A DNA stretch of 64,000 nucleotides from Actinomadura nitritigenes. GTDB lineage: Bacteria > Actinomycetota > Actinomycetes > Streptosporangiales > Streptosporangiaceae. The notes under the pieces are model-generated. The model did no database searches and was not told where the DNA came from. It worked only from the letters and a program-made list of their open reading frames with translations. This document shows positions 12,137 through 21,176 of this stretch, one piece after another. The stretch covers positions 399,905-463,904 of the forward strand of contig NZ_JAGEOK010000002.1 of the NCBI RefSeq assembly GCF_017573545.1, read 5' to 3'. The stretch's first letter is position 1. Each line of letters opens with the position of its first letter. The position numbers and the translations under genes are program-made.

Positions 12137-13057
12137 ATGACCGAACCGCCGCAGAACACCGAGCCGCCCGAGGATTCCGAGGCGCCGCCGCGCCGGGAGG
12201 CGCCGGAGCAGGGCTGGGCCTCCCCGGACGCGCCGGACGCGCAGGCGCAGCCGGACGTCCCCGCACCGGCGGAGCCGGCGGACGACCGGCCGCCGCCGTA
12301 CCAGGGCGTGTACGGCGCGCCTCAGGGGCGCCCGCAGCCGGTGTTCACGCCCCCGGCCGGGTACCCGGCGCCCGGATCCGGCCAGGCCGGATATGGCCAG
12401 GGGCCCGGCGCGCAGCAGGCGCCGTACGGCCAGGCGCCTCACCCGCAGGCCCCGGACGGACAGGCCCCGTACGGGCCGGGCGCCGGCTACGGCACGCCGT
12501 CCTTCGCCCCCGGGGACCCGGGCGCGCCGGCGAGCCGCGGGCTGCGGTTCGCCGCGGGGCTCATCGACCGGTTCATCGTGGGCCTCTTCAACGTGCCGGT
12601 CGTCCTGTTCGCCATCCGCTGGGACCGGTTGCGGGAGGTCGCCGACAGCGGGCAGAGCCTCGACAACCCGCTGGACGCCTACGACCTCCCGCGCCTGGCG
12701 GTGGGCTATGCCGTCGCGATGCTCCTGGGCGTCGCCTACTACACGGTCCAGCACGCCGTATGGGGCAAGACGATCGGGAAGCGCGCGGTCGGGATCCGCG
12801 TCGTGCGGGCGGACGACCGCACGGCCGCGAGCTGGGGGCAGATCATCGCGCGGCAGGGGTTCGTGTTCCTGGCCGACGCCATCACGACGGCGCTGACCCT
12901 CCTGGTCCCGTTCGGGGGCCTGTTCGGGTTCGTCGCGCTGCTCGACAACGCGTGGATCCTGTGGGACCGCGACCGGCGGGCCGTCCACGACGCGGTGGCG
13001 GGGACGGTGGTGGTGCGGGCGCCGGCGTGGGCGCCGGACCCGTACGCCCGTACCTGA
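12137..13057 (+). CDS. RDD family membrane protein with disordered N-terminus
   Basis: A 306-residue protein. Residues 1-135 are Pro/Gly/Gln/Tyr-rich and disordered, with repeated YGQ and QAP units. Residues about 136-300 are an RDD domain of three or four membrane helices (SRGLRFAAGLIDRFIVGLFN; YYTVQHAVWGKTIGKRAVGI; DNAWILWDRDRRAVHDAVAG), with the Arg and Asp residues that name the family. RDD proteins include sodium/proton antiporters but most are uncharacterised. ATG 12137 is the start nearest the disordered tail. A paralogue follows at 13161. Confidence 0.85.
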   Translation: MTEPPQNTEPPEDSEAPPRREAPEQGWASPDAPDAQAQPDVPAPAEPADDRPPPYQGVYGAPQGRPQPVFTPPAGYPAPGSGQAGYGQGPGAQQAPYGQAPHPQAPDGQAPYGPGAGYGTPSFAPGDPGAPASRGLRFAAGLIDRFIVGLFNVPVVLFAIRWDRLREVADSGQSLDNPLDAYDLPRLAVGYAVAMLLGVAYYTVQHAVWGKTIGKRAVGIRVVRADDRTAASWGQIIARQGFVFLADAITTALTLLVPFGGLFGFVALLDNAWILWDRDRRAVHDAVAGTVVVRAPAWAPDPYART

Positions 13058-13160
13058 TCTCCGGCGCGGCGGCAACCTTTGATCATCACGGCGGTAACGT
13101 TCCGGTGCCCGCCGACGCCGGCGAGGTTTGGACGGACGCGGCGCGGCGAACCTCTCAGAC

Positions 13161-13973
13161 ATGACGCAACCGCCCAATGACCCTCGGTCCGGGGACCAGC
13201 CGGAGGACCGGCCGCACGGGCAGCAACCGCACGGGCAGCCGGAACAGCCGGGCCCGTACACCGGACCGCCGTACGGCGGTGAGCAGCAGCCGTACGGCGG
13301 CCAGCCCGGATACGGGCAGCCCGGCTACGGCCAGCAGCAGCCGGGTTACGGCCAGCCCGGCTACGGCGAGCAGCAGCCCTACGGCGGGCAGCCCGGATAC
13401 GGCCAGCCGGGGTACGGGCAGGAGCAGCCCTACCCGGGTCAGGGCGGCCCCTACGGCGGGCTCCCCCGGTACCAGGGCGGCCCGGGCGAGTACGCCGACC
13501 CGTCCGCCGGGCTGGCGAGCCGGTGGGCCCGCCTCGGCGCGGCCATCATCGACGGCATCATCGTCGGGATCGTCGTCGGGCTGATCTCGCTGCCGTTCGT
13601 GAACTGGGACCACGTGATCCACAACAACGGCACCATGTACGACGGCGCCCGGGTCGGCACCAACGCGATCAGCATCGTCCTGGGCTTCCTCTACTTCTGG
13701 CTGATGACGGCCAGGTGGGGCCAGACGCTCGGCAAGATGCTGCTGAAGATCCGGGTCGTCCGGCAGGACGACGGGCTGGCGGTCACGAACGGGCAGGCGG
13801 CGGGCCGGGCGGCGTTCTACACCGTCCTCGGCGGCATCTGCGGCTGCATCGGGCTCATCGACGTGGCGTGGATCCTGTGGGACCCGCGCAAGCAGGCGCT
13901 GCACGACAAGGTCGCGCGGACCGTCGTCATCAAGGCGGGCGCGCACCTGCCCGACCCGTACGTGCGCGGCTGA
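13161..13973 (+). CDS. RDD family membrane protein with Tyr/Gly/Gln repeats
   Basis: A 270-residue paralogue of the preceding protein. Residues 1-120 are dominated by GQPGYGQPGYGQQQ-type repeats. The RDD domain follows (SRWARLGAAIIDGIIVGIVV; ARWGQTLGKMLLKIRVVRQD; DVAWILWDPRKQALHDKVAR). The membrane part is well conserved with the upstream gene but the tails differ, so the pair looks like an old tandem duplication. ATG 13161 was chosen because the preceding in-frame codons are unrelated. No specific substrate can be given. Confidence 0.85.
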   Translation: MTQPPNDPRSGDQPEDRPHGQQPHGQPEQPGPYTGPPYGGEQQPYGGQPGYGQPGYGQQQPGYGQPGYGEQQPYGGQPGYGQPGYGQEQPYPGQGGPYGGLPRYQGGPGEYADPSAGLASRWARLGAAIIDGIIVGIVVGLISLPFVNWDHVIHNNGTMYDGARVGTNAISIVLGFLYFWLMTARWGQTLGKMLLKIRVVRQDDGLAVTNGQAAGRAAFYTVLGGICGCIGLIDVAWILWDPRKQALHDKVARTVVIKAGAHLPDPYVRG

Positions 13974-14028
13974 CGGCATCCGGAGTTGCCGGGCACGGCC
14001 CGGCACGGGCAGGCTGGGCGGCGTGCAT

Positions 14029-15654
14029 ATGGCCGGATACTCCCCCAGCCCCCGCCCTCGCCGCCGCGGCCGGAGCGCCGCGCCGCGCGGCACCGCCCTG
14101 CGCGCCGGCGCGCTCCGCGGGACCGCGGGGCTGGCCGCGCTCGCCGTCGCGGGCTCGCTGACCGCCGCCTGCCAGGTCTCCATCGGCAACGGCGGGTCGG
14201 GGTCCGGGCCGTCCTCGGGCGCCGCCGCGGGCCCCGCCGGGCCGACGACCGCCGGCGACCCGTACGTCCCGGGCGACGGGAACGGCGGCTACGACGTGCA
14301 GAACTACAACCTGAAGCTGAACATCACGCCGGACGCGTCCACCGAGCTGACCGCGACGGCGACGATCACCGCGACGGCCAAGGAGACGCTCGGCCGCTTC
14401 AACCTGGACCTGACCGGCCTCACCATCTCCTCCATCACCGTGGACGGCAGCCCCGCGCGGCAGCAGCGGGCGGGCAGCGAGCTGGAGGTCACCCCGGCCA
14501 AGGAGCTGGCGAAGGGCGCGAAGTTCACCACCGTGGTGAAGTACTCGGGGACGCCGCGCACCATCTCCGACCCGATCCTCGGCACCTACGGGTGGGTCCG
14601 CACGTCCGACGGGGTCTTCATCGCCTGCGAGCCGAGCGGCGCGCACACCTGGTTCCCCGCCAACGACCATCCGAGCGACAAGGCCACGTTCGACTTCGAG
14701 GTCACGGTGCCGCAGGGGCTCACGGCGATCGCCAACGGCGAGCCCACGACGCCGGTGACCGGTTCGGGCGGCGGCGGCGCCCCCGGCCTCCCCGGCGCGC
14801 CCGGCGGCGGCTCGGGCGGCGGGGAGTCGCCCGGCGGCGAATCGCCGAACGGCGGCCCGTCGGTCGTCCCGGCCGCCGACCGCCGCGCCACGACCACCAC
14901 GACCTGGCACGTCAAGCAGCCGATGGCGACGTACCTGGCGACCGTGGACGTCGGCCGGTTCGCGGTCCGCACCGGCAAGACCTCCGACGGCAAGCCGGTG
15001 ATCACCGCGGTGGACCCGAGCGTCCCCGGCGTGAACGTGGACGCGTTCGCCAAGCTGAACGCCGACGTCATCGACCAGTGGTCCAAGCTGTTCGGCCCGT
15101 ACCCGTTCGACTCCGCCGGCGGCCTGATCGACAACGCGCAGGTCGACTTCGCGCTCGAGACCCAGACGCGCCCCGTGTACGGGGCGTTCGGGCTCCAGCC
15201 GACGGTCGTCGCGCACGAGCTGTCGCACCAGTGGTTCGGCGACAGCGTCAGCGTCGGCCGCTGGCAGGACATCTGGCTGAACGAGGGCTTCGCGACGTAC
15301 GCGGAGTGGCTGTGGGGCGAGAAGTCCGGCGGGTCGAGCGTCCAGGAGCAGTTCGACCAGCGGTACCGGGAGGGCTCGGCCGGCGACCTGTGGGACGTGC
15401 CGCCGGGCAACCCGGGCCGCCGCCAGATGTTCGGCCGCTCGGTGTACGACCGGGGCGGTATGACGCTGGTCGCGCTGCGCGGCCGGATCGGCGAGCCGGC
15501 GTTCTACCGGCTGCTGCAGACGTGGACGAAGGAGCACAGGTACTCGACCGGGACGACGAAGGAGTTCATCGCGCTGGCGAACAAGGTGTCCGGCAAGAGG
15601 CTGGACGCCTTCTTCGACGCCTGGCTGTACCGCAAGGGCCGTCCCGCGAAGTGA
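14029..15654 (+). CDS. M1 family zinc metallopeptidase, probable lipoprotein
   Basis: A 541-residue aminopeptidase-N-like enzyme. An Arg-rich N-terminus and hydrophobic segment end in SLTAACQ, a lipobox-like site, so the mature protein is probably lipid-anchored outside the membrane. The zinc site is H396-E-L-S-H400 plus E419 in NEGFATYAEW (HExxH-x18-E). An unusual Gly/Pro/Ser-rich insert of about 45 residues (near 245-290) interrupts the beta-rich N-terminal domain. The C-terminal ARM-like domain of full-length M1 enzymes is missing. A GTG two codons upstream is the alternative start. The next gene is a paralogue. Confidence 0.88.
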   Translation: MAGYSPSPRPRRRGRSAAPRGTALRAGALRGTAGLAALAVAGSLTAACQVSIGNGGSGSGPSSGAAAGPAGPTTAGDPYVPGDGNGGYDVQNYNLKLNITPDASTELTATATITATAKETLGRFNLDLTGLTISSITVDGSPARQQRAGSELEVTPAKELAKGAKFTTVVKYSGTPRTISDPILGTYGWVRTSDGVFIACEPSGAHTWFPANDHPSDKATFDFEVTVPQGLTAIANGEPTTPVTGSGGGGAPGLPGAPGGGSGGGESPGGESPNGGPSVVPAADRRATTTTTWHVKQPMATYLATVDVGRFAVRTGKTSDGKPVITAVDPSVPGVNVDAFAKLNADVIDQWSKLFGPYPFDSAGGLIDNAQVDFALETQTRPVYGAFGLQPTVVAHELSHQWFGDSVSVGRWQDIWLNEGFATYAEWLWGEKSGGSSVQEQFDQRYREGSAGDLWDVPPGNPGRRQMFGRSVYDRGGMTLVALRGRIGEPAFYRLLQTWTKEHRYSTGTTKEFIALANKVSGKRLDAFFDAWLYRKGRPAK

Positions 15655-15960
15655 CAAGGGACGGCAAGGGTCTCGGAAAGAGCGGCCGGTTCCCCCACCG
15701 GGCGGGCCGCCCGTACGGCACCATCCCGCAGTGAACGGACCTTCCGGACCGTCCGCCGCCCGTGCGGACGGCCCCGGTTCGGCTCGCCGGAGCGGCGGGC
15801 GGCGGCGCCTTGTCCACAGCCCGCACCGCCGGCCCCGTTCCGGTTCCGCGGCGAAATCCGTCCCGGATCGACGAATTCGAGATGGAAACGCGCTTGAACA
15901 CCGCGGTGACACCGTAAATCCTTGATCCACTTGTGTCGTCTCACCCGAGGACGAGATCGA
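15655..15960. other. Intergenic region upstream of the second M1 peptidase
   Basis: A 306-bp gap without a convincing gene. The last 60 bases are less GC-rich (around GTAAATCCTTGATCCACTTG) and probably hold the promoter of the next gene. No strong terminator or palindrome is seen. Confidence 0.5.
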
Positions 15961-17388
15961 ATGAGCAGAACCCCCAGAGCTCTTGCCGTCGTGGCGCTCG
16001 GCGCCGCGGCGGGCCTCATGGTGTCGGCGGCGGCCCCCGCCGGCGCCGACACCGTGCGGTTCACCCCGGGCGCGCCCGGGGCCGGCGACCCGTACTTCCC
16101 GGACATGGGCAACGGCGGCTTCGACGTCTCCCACTACGACATCGCGCTGCGCTACGACCCGAAGACCAAGGCGATCCAGGCCGTCACCACCGTCACCGCG
16201 CGCGCCACGCAGGACCTGTCCCGGTTCGACCTGGACTTCCAGGGCCCACTGAAGATCTCTTCGCTGACCGTGGACGGCCGCCCGGCGTCCTACACCCGGT
16301 CCGGCGCGCAGGAACTGGTGATCACGCCGCGCAAGGGCCTGCGCGAGCACCGCCGGTTCCAGGTCCGCGCCGTCTACTCCGGCGTCCCGCAGACGATCAA
16401 CGACCCGGCGCTGGGCGTGTCCGGGTGGGTCCCGACGGCCGACGGCGGGATCATGCTGAACCAGCCGATCGGCGCCGCCACCGTCTACCCCGTGAACGAC
16501 CACCCGACCGACAAGGCGACGTACTCGTTCGCGCTCACCGCGCCGAAGGACCTCACCTCGCTGGCCAACGGCGACCTGACCGGCACGCGCACGGCCGGCG
16601 GGCTGACCACGACCCGCTGGGAGATGCGCAGCCCGATGGCCAGCGAGCTGGCCATGGTCGCGTTCGGCAGGTACGACGTGGTCAACGGGCGCACGAAGGG
16701 CGGCGTCCCGAACCTGACCGCGACGGACCGCGCGATGGCGATCTCCGCCGCGGACGCCAAGAAGTTCAACCAGCAGACGGCCGAGGTCGTGGACTTCGAG
16801 TCCGGGCTGTACGGGCGCTACCCCTACAGCTCCACCGGCGGCATCACGGTGAAGGCGGGCGTCGGCTACGCGCTGGAGACCCAGGGCCGCCCGGTGTACG
16901 ACCTGGGCCGCCACCCCGGCACGATCCCGTCCTACGGCCTCCTCGCCCACGAGCTCGGGCACCAGTGGTTCGGCGACTCGGTGTCGCCGCGGCGCTGGGC
17001 CGACATCTGGCTCAACGAGGGCTTCGCGACGTACTCGGAGTGGCTGTTCGGCGCCGCACACGGCGGCAAGACCGTCCAGCAGCTCTTCGACGCCGAGTAC
17101 GCGACCCCGGCGAGCGACGACCTGTGGAAGGGCAAGGTCGCCGACCCGGGCCGCGACCACATCTTCGACGGCCTGGTGTACGACCGCGGCGCGATGGCGA
17201 TCCACGTCCTGCGCCAGACCATCGGCGACAAGGCGTTCTTCAAGCTGCTGAAGGCGTGGCCGGCCCGCTACCGCTACGGCAACGCCTCGACGAAGGACTT
17301 CGTCGCGTTCGCCCAGAAGATCGGGCACAAGGACCTGAGCGACTGGGCCGCCAAGTGGCTCTACTCCGAGGGCAAGCCGGCCCTCTGA
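15961..17388 (+). CDS. Secreted M1 family zinc metallopeptidase
   Basis: A 475-residue paralogue of the preceding enzyme. It has a Sec-type signal peptide ([20 protein letters not shown], with a cleavage site near APAGA-DT), then a beta-rich domain starting [20 protein letters not shown]. The catalytic site is H330-E-L-G-H334 with E353 in [10 protein letters not shown]. Unlike the first copy it lacks a lipobox and the Gly/Pro insert, so it is expected to be released. GAGGACGAGAT precedes ATG 15961. Likely role: extracellular peptide degradation; the substrate is unknown. Confidence 0.9.
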   Translation: MSRTPRALAVVALGAAAGLMVSAAAPAGADTVRFTPGAPGAGDPYFPDMGNGGFDVSHYDIALRYDPKTKAIQAVTTVTARATQDLSRFDLDFQGPLKISSLTVDGRPASYTRSGAQELVITPRKGLREHRRFQVRAVYSGVPQTINDPALGVSGWVPTADGGIMLNQPIGAATVYPVNDHPTDKATYSFALTAPKDLTSLANGDLTGTRTAGGLTTTRWEMRSPMASELAMVAFGRYDVVNGRTKGGVPNLTATDRAMAISAADAKKFNQQTAEVVDFESGLYGRYPYSSTGGITVKAGVGYALETQGRPVYDLGRHPGTIPSYGLLAHELGHQWFGDSVSPRRWADIWLNEGFATYSEWLFGAAHGGKTVQQLFDAEYATPASDDLWKGKVADPGRDHIFDGLVYDRGAMAIHVLRQTIGDKAFFKLLKAWPARYRYGNASTKDFVAFAQKIGHKDLSDWAAKWLYSEGKPAL

Positions 17389-17396
17389 CCGGTGCT

Positions 17397-17427
17397 GCGG
17401 AGGGCGCGCCCCGCCCGCTCCCTCCGC
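17397..17427. terminator. Hairpin between convergent genes
   Basis: GCGGAGGG (17397-17404) pairs with CCCTCCGC (17420-17427). It lies between the convergent M1 peptidase and ilvA genes. There is no T-tract, so it may act as a weak bidirectional terminator. Confidence 0.4.
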
Positions 17428-17522
17428 GGCAGGCGGAGTTCCTCTCCTCAGCCGCCGACCGATCGCACGCATCGCCCGCCGAAGGGCGGCCCCCAGGGCC
17501 CGACCGCCAAGGGCAATGCAAT

Positions 17523-18749
17523 TCAGCTGAGCGTCAGGGTGTAGCCCTTGGCGCGGAGGCGGCCGATGACGTCCTCGGAGTGGTCGGCGCCGCGGGTCTC
17601 CAGGTGCATCAGCACCTCCGCCTCCTCGACGTGCAGCCGCGCGGCGACCCGCTCGTGCATCACGTCCAGCACGTTGACGCCCATCTCGGCGAGCTCGCTC
17701 AGCAGCGTGACGAGCGCGCCCGGACGGTCCTTCAGGCGGCACCGGACGACCAGGTACCGGCCCGCGCCCGCCAGGCCGTGCCGCAGCACCTTCGACAGCA
17801 GCAGCGGGTCGATGTTGCCGCCCGACAGCAGCACGACGACCGGCGGTTTCACCGCGTACGAGTGCTCCAGCAGCGCCGCGACCCCGGCGGCGCCCGCGGG
17901 CTCGACGACCTGCTTGGCGCGTTCGAGGCACAGCAGCAGCGCCTGCGAGATGGACTCCTCGGTCACCGTGACGACGGCGTCGACCAGCTCGCTGACCAGC
18001 CCGTAGGTGATGTCGCCCGGACGGCCGACGGCGATACCGTCCGCCATCGTCGGCTGGAGCTCGATGCGGACGGGCAGGCCCGCCGCGAGCGACGGCGGGA
18101 AGGCGGCGGCCCGCTTGGCCTGCGCCCCGATCACCTTGACGCCGGAGTCGCGGCCGATCTCCTTCGCGGCGCCCTTCACCGCCGCCGCGACGCCGGACAT
18201 CAGCCCGCCGCCGCCGACCGCGCCGACGACGGTCGCGACGTCCGGGCACTGCTCCAGGATCTCCAGCCCGATCGTCGCCTGCCCGGCGACCACGTCCAGG
18301 TGGTCGAACGGGTGGATGAAGACCGCGCCGGTCTCCTCGGCGTGCTTCTCCGCCGCGACGAGGCAGTCGTCGACGGTCGGGCCGGGGAACCGCACCTCCG
18401 CGCCGTACCCCTTGGTCGCCGCGATCTTCGGCAGGGGCGCGCCGACCGGCATGAACACCGTCGACCGGCAGCCCAGCATGGATGCGGCGAGCGCGACGCC
18501 CTGCGCGTGGTTCCCGGCGCTGGCGGCGACGACCCCGCGGGCCCGCTCGTCCTCGCTCAGCCGGGCGATCCGCACGTACGCGCCGCGGATCTTGAAGGAG
18601 CCGGTGCGCTGCAGGTTCTCGCACTTCAGCAGCACCGGCCCGCCGATGAGCTCCGACAGCACCCGGGAGGAGATCAGCGGGGTGGGCACCGCCACGTCGC
18701 GGAGGAGGTCCCGCGCGGCGCGTACCTCGTCGATGAAGACGGCACTCAT
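17523..18749 (-). CDS. ilvA: Threonine ammonia-lyase (biosynthetic/catabolic type with ACT domain)
   Basis: A 408-residue PLP enzyme that deaminates threonine to 2-oxobutanoate, the entry step to isoleucine. The PLP lysine is K53 in RTGSFKIRGA; SAGNHAQGVALAA binds substrate, and VVGAVGGGGLMSG binds the PLP phosphate. Residues about 325-408 form one ACT-like domain (VRCRLKDRPGALVTLLSELA), so allosteric control by amino acids is likely. The length matches single-ACT enzymes. ATG 18749 is the only plausible start. It stands alone between two convergent/unrelated neighbours. Confidence 0.94.
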   Translation of the reverse strand: MSAVFIDEVRAARDLLRDVAVPTPLISSRVLSELIGGPVLLKCENLQRTGSFKIRGAYVRIARLSEDERARGVVAASAGNHAQGVALAASMLGCRSTVFMPVGAPLPKIAATKGYGAEVRFPGPTVDDCLVAAEKHAEETGAVFIHPFDHLDVVAGQATIGLEILEQCPDVATVVGAVGGGGLMSGVAAAVKGAAKEIGRDSGVKVIGAQAKRAAAFPPSLAAGLPVRIELQPTMADGIAVGRPGDITYGLVSELVDAVVTVTEESISQALLLCLERAKQVVEPAGAAGVAALLEHSYAVKPPVVVLLSGGNIDPLLLSKVLRHGLAGAGRYLVVRCRLKDRPGALVTLLSELAEMGVNVLDVMHERVAARLHVEEAEVLMHLETRGADHSEDVIGRLRAKGYTLTLS

Positions 18750-18840
18750 CCCACGATCTTCCCACGGGCCGTGCCGGGCGCCGGCCCGTCGCCGCGAGGG
18801 CGCTCCGGGGCCCTGCCGTCCGGGGACGCCCCTGCGCCGG

Positions 18841-19836
18841 TCAGTCGGCCGCGTTCCAGTAGCGGTCCTGCGCGAAGATCAGCGCGGCGGCGCCGATCAG
18901 CCCGGCGGTCTGCCCGAGCGCCGCCGGGACGATCTGCGTCTTGCGCGCGAACTCCATCCGGGCGTGCGCCCGGAACGCCTCCTCCACCGGGTCGAACAGC
19001 AGCGCGCCCGCCTGCGACACCCCGCCGCCGATCGCGACGACGTCCAGGTCGCACAGGTGGGTCGCCGACGCGAGCGCGACGCCGATGGCGTGGCCCGCGC
19101 GGCGCATCGCGGCGACCGCGACCGGGTGGCCGCGACGCGCGTCGGACGCCAGCTCGACGCCCGTGACGTCCTGCCCGCCGGGCCGCCAGCCCTCCCCGCG
19201 CGCCCACGCGACGAGCCCGGGGCCGCGGGCGATCGCCTCCAGGCAGCCGTGCCCGCCGCACTCGCACGGCGGGCCGGACGGCTCGACGACCACGTGCCCG
19301 ATGTGCCCCGCGTTGCCGCTCGCGCCGTCCACGAGCCGCCCGCCGAGGATCAGGCCGCCGCCGACGCCGGTGGACACCACCATCCCGAGCAGGTTGCTGC
19401 GCCCGCGCCCCGCGCCGCGCCAGTGCTCCCCGATCGCGACGCAGACGGCGTCGTTGTGGACGCGGACGGGCAGCCCCGGGTACCGGCCGCGGAGCCGCTC
19501 GCGCACCGGGAACCCCCGCCAGGCGGGGATGTTCAGCGGCGACACCTCGGCGGCGGGCCACGTCATCGGGCCGCCGCAGCCGCAGCCGACGCCCGCGAGC
19601 ACCGGCGAGCCCGCGTCGGCGTGCACCTTTTCGAGCAGGCCCTGGAGCGTCCGCCACAGGCCCTCGGCGTCCAGCCCCTCCCCGTTGGGGGTGGCGACGC
19701 GGTCGTAGGCGACGACGCGCCCGCCGGGCTCGACGACCGCCGCGGCGAGCTTCGTCCCGCCGATGTCCACCGCCAGGACCGGTGCGGCCGGCCCCGAACC
19801 CGCGCCCGGACCGGCCGCCGGACCCGCAGCCGCCAT
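18841..19836 (-). CDS. ROK family sugar kinase (glucokinase-like)
   Basis: A 331-residue ROK kinase. The ATP-binding motif is LAVDIGGTKLAAAVV (about 22-36), the catalytic aspartate is in VRVHNDAVCVAIGE, and the ROK signature with zinc ligands is CECGGHGCLEAI. Such enzymes phosphorylate glucose or N-acetyl hexosamines; the substrate is not certain. The ATG overlaps the TGA of the FIST gene by one base (TGATG), so the two are translated together. The first 20 residues are Ala/Gly/Pro-rich. Confidence 0.88.
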   Translation of the reverse strand: MAAAGPAAGPGAGSGPAAPVLAVDIGGTKLAAAVVEPGGRVVAYDRVATPNGEGLDAEGLWRTLQGLLEKVHADAGSPVLAGVGCGCGGPMTWPAAEVSPLNIPAWRGFPVRERLRGRYPGLPVRVHNDAVCVAIGEHWRGAGRGRSNLLGMVVSTGVGGGLILGGRLVDGASGNAGHIGHVVVEPSGPPCECGGHGCLEAIARGPGLVAWARGEGWRPGGQDVTGVELASDARRGHPVAVAAMRRAGHAIGVALASATHLCDLDVVAIGGGVSQAGALLFDPVEEAFRAHARMEFARKTQIVPAALGQTAGLIGAAALIFAQDRYWNAAD

Positions 19837-20996
19837 CACCGGTCCCCCGCCCGGCCGAACGCCAGGATGGACGCGGTGAACCCGTGCACGTGGTTGCGCC
19901 CGGCGACCGGGCCGATCTCGCCCGCGGCGAAGAACCCGCCGACCCCGGCCGGCCCGAACGCCCGGTCGAGCACCTTGGCGTCGTGGTCGGAGTCGGGGAA
20001 CATCGCCTGCCCCCGGCCGTTGCAGGAGATCAGCAGCGCGCCCTCGACCGGCGCGAGGTCGAACCGCTCCAGCAGCGCGGTCAGCTCCTCCTCCGCGGCG
20101 CCCGCGTCGCGGACCTGGAAGCGGACGGTCCGCCCCACGTCCACCACGTCGCCGATGGCGATCGCGCCGCTGTCGGTGTCGGCGCCGACCACCCCGCGGA
20201 CGAGGAAGTCGCCGCGCTCGTGCTCGTCGGCGTACTCGTCCATCGCGACGCCGATCAGCAGGCCCCGGCCGGCCAGCTCCTGCTCGTCCTCGGGCAGCTC
20301 CAGGACGATCTGCTCCAGCTTCTCCAGCGCCGGCACGCCCGCCAGCTCGTACAGCACGTTCTCGTCGGCCTTCGTCACCACCATGTCCGGGCCGATCGGC
20401 CGGGCGCCCTGGCTGACGACGGTCGCGGCGGTCACGGCGCCGCCGATGACCACGCCGACCGCGCCGTCCTCGTACACGTCGCCGTCCACGAACAGCCGCG
20501 CCTCGCCGTGCTCGCCCGCCTCCGCGAGGCCGCCGACGAGCGCGAGGCCGGGCAGCGCGTCATCGGAGCGCTCGACGAACGCGTCCACCGGGAAGCTGTA
20601 GGGGTCCGCCAGCAGCAGCCCCACCACGTCGTCGTCCTGTCCCTCCGGCATGCCGACCACGATCAGCTTGTCCTCGGCCTTCAGCGTCTCCAGCCGGAAC
20701 GCCTCCAGCCGGGCGCCGGGCAGCACCGCCGCCCAGGCGCTGACCGCGCCCGCGTCCTCCACGCCCCGGCCCCCGCCGATCACTCCGGACGCGCTGCAGC
20801 CGATCACCAGCGCGGGCGCCGCGGACAGCGCCGCGCGCCGCGCCGCGGCCGCGATCTCCTCCGGGTCGTCGCCGGAGATGAAGACGCAGACCAGGTCGGG
20901 CGCCGCGGACAGCGGCGCGAGCGCCTGCTCGACCGCGGACACGGCGGCACTGGACAGATCGGGGCCGAGGGCCAGGCCGTCACCGAATCGCGCCAT
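19836..20996 (-). CDS. FIST domain signal-transduction protein
   Basis: A 386-residue protein with FIST_N (about 1-215: VCVFISGDDPEEIAAAARRA, ALVIGCSASGVIGGGRGVED, LALVGGLAEAG) and FIST_C (about 220-370: GALLISCNGRGQAMFPDSDH, FFAAGEIGPVAGRNHVHGFT). FIST domains are proposed sensors of small ligands such as amino acids. ATG 20996 has GGGAGG 9 bases upstream and is preferred to the GTG at 21023. No kinase, cyclase or chemotaxis gene adjoins it; its coupled partner is a ROK kinase. Confidence 0.88.
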   Translation of the reverse strand: MARFGDGLALGPDLSSAAVSAVEQALAPLSAAPDLVCVFISGDDPEEIAAAARRAALSAAPALVIGCSASGVIGGGRGVEDAGAVSAWAAVLPGARLEAFRLETLKAEDKLIVVGMPEGQDDDVVGLLLADPYSFPVDAFVERSDDALPGLALVGGLAEAGEHGEARLFVDGDVYEDGAVGVVIGGAVTAATVVSQGARPIGPDMVVTKADENVLYELAGVPALEKLEQIVLELPEDEQELAGRGLLIGVAMDEYADEHERGDFLVRGVVGADTDSGAIAIGDVVDVGRTVRFQVRDAGAAEEELTALLERFDLAPVEGALLISCNGRGQAMFPDSDHDAKVLDRAFGPAGVGGFFAAGEIGPVAGRNHVHGFTASILAFGRAGDR

Positions 20997-21176
20997 CGGC
21001 GCCGCCTCCCTCACTCCGTTCACCGGGTCGCATCACATCTCCCAGTCTCCCCCGCCGGACGCATCTGACCCAACATCAGAGGTCCCGCTCGAGTCCCGGC
21101 GCGCCCGGGCGCGGGGGCCAAGGAATCCTCGGCGCACAGGTGCGATCGCGCGCGTCGGCGACGTAGTGTCGATCGC

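Noticed and set aside
13930..18765. A 1611-codon minus-strand open frame
   Set aside because: It spans two plus-strand M1 peptidase genes and ilvA in another frame. Its translation has no recognisable domain.
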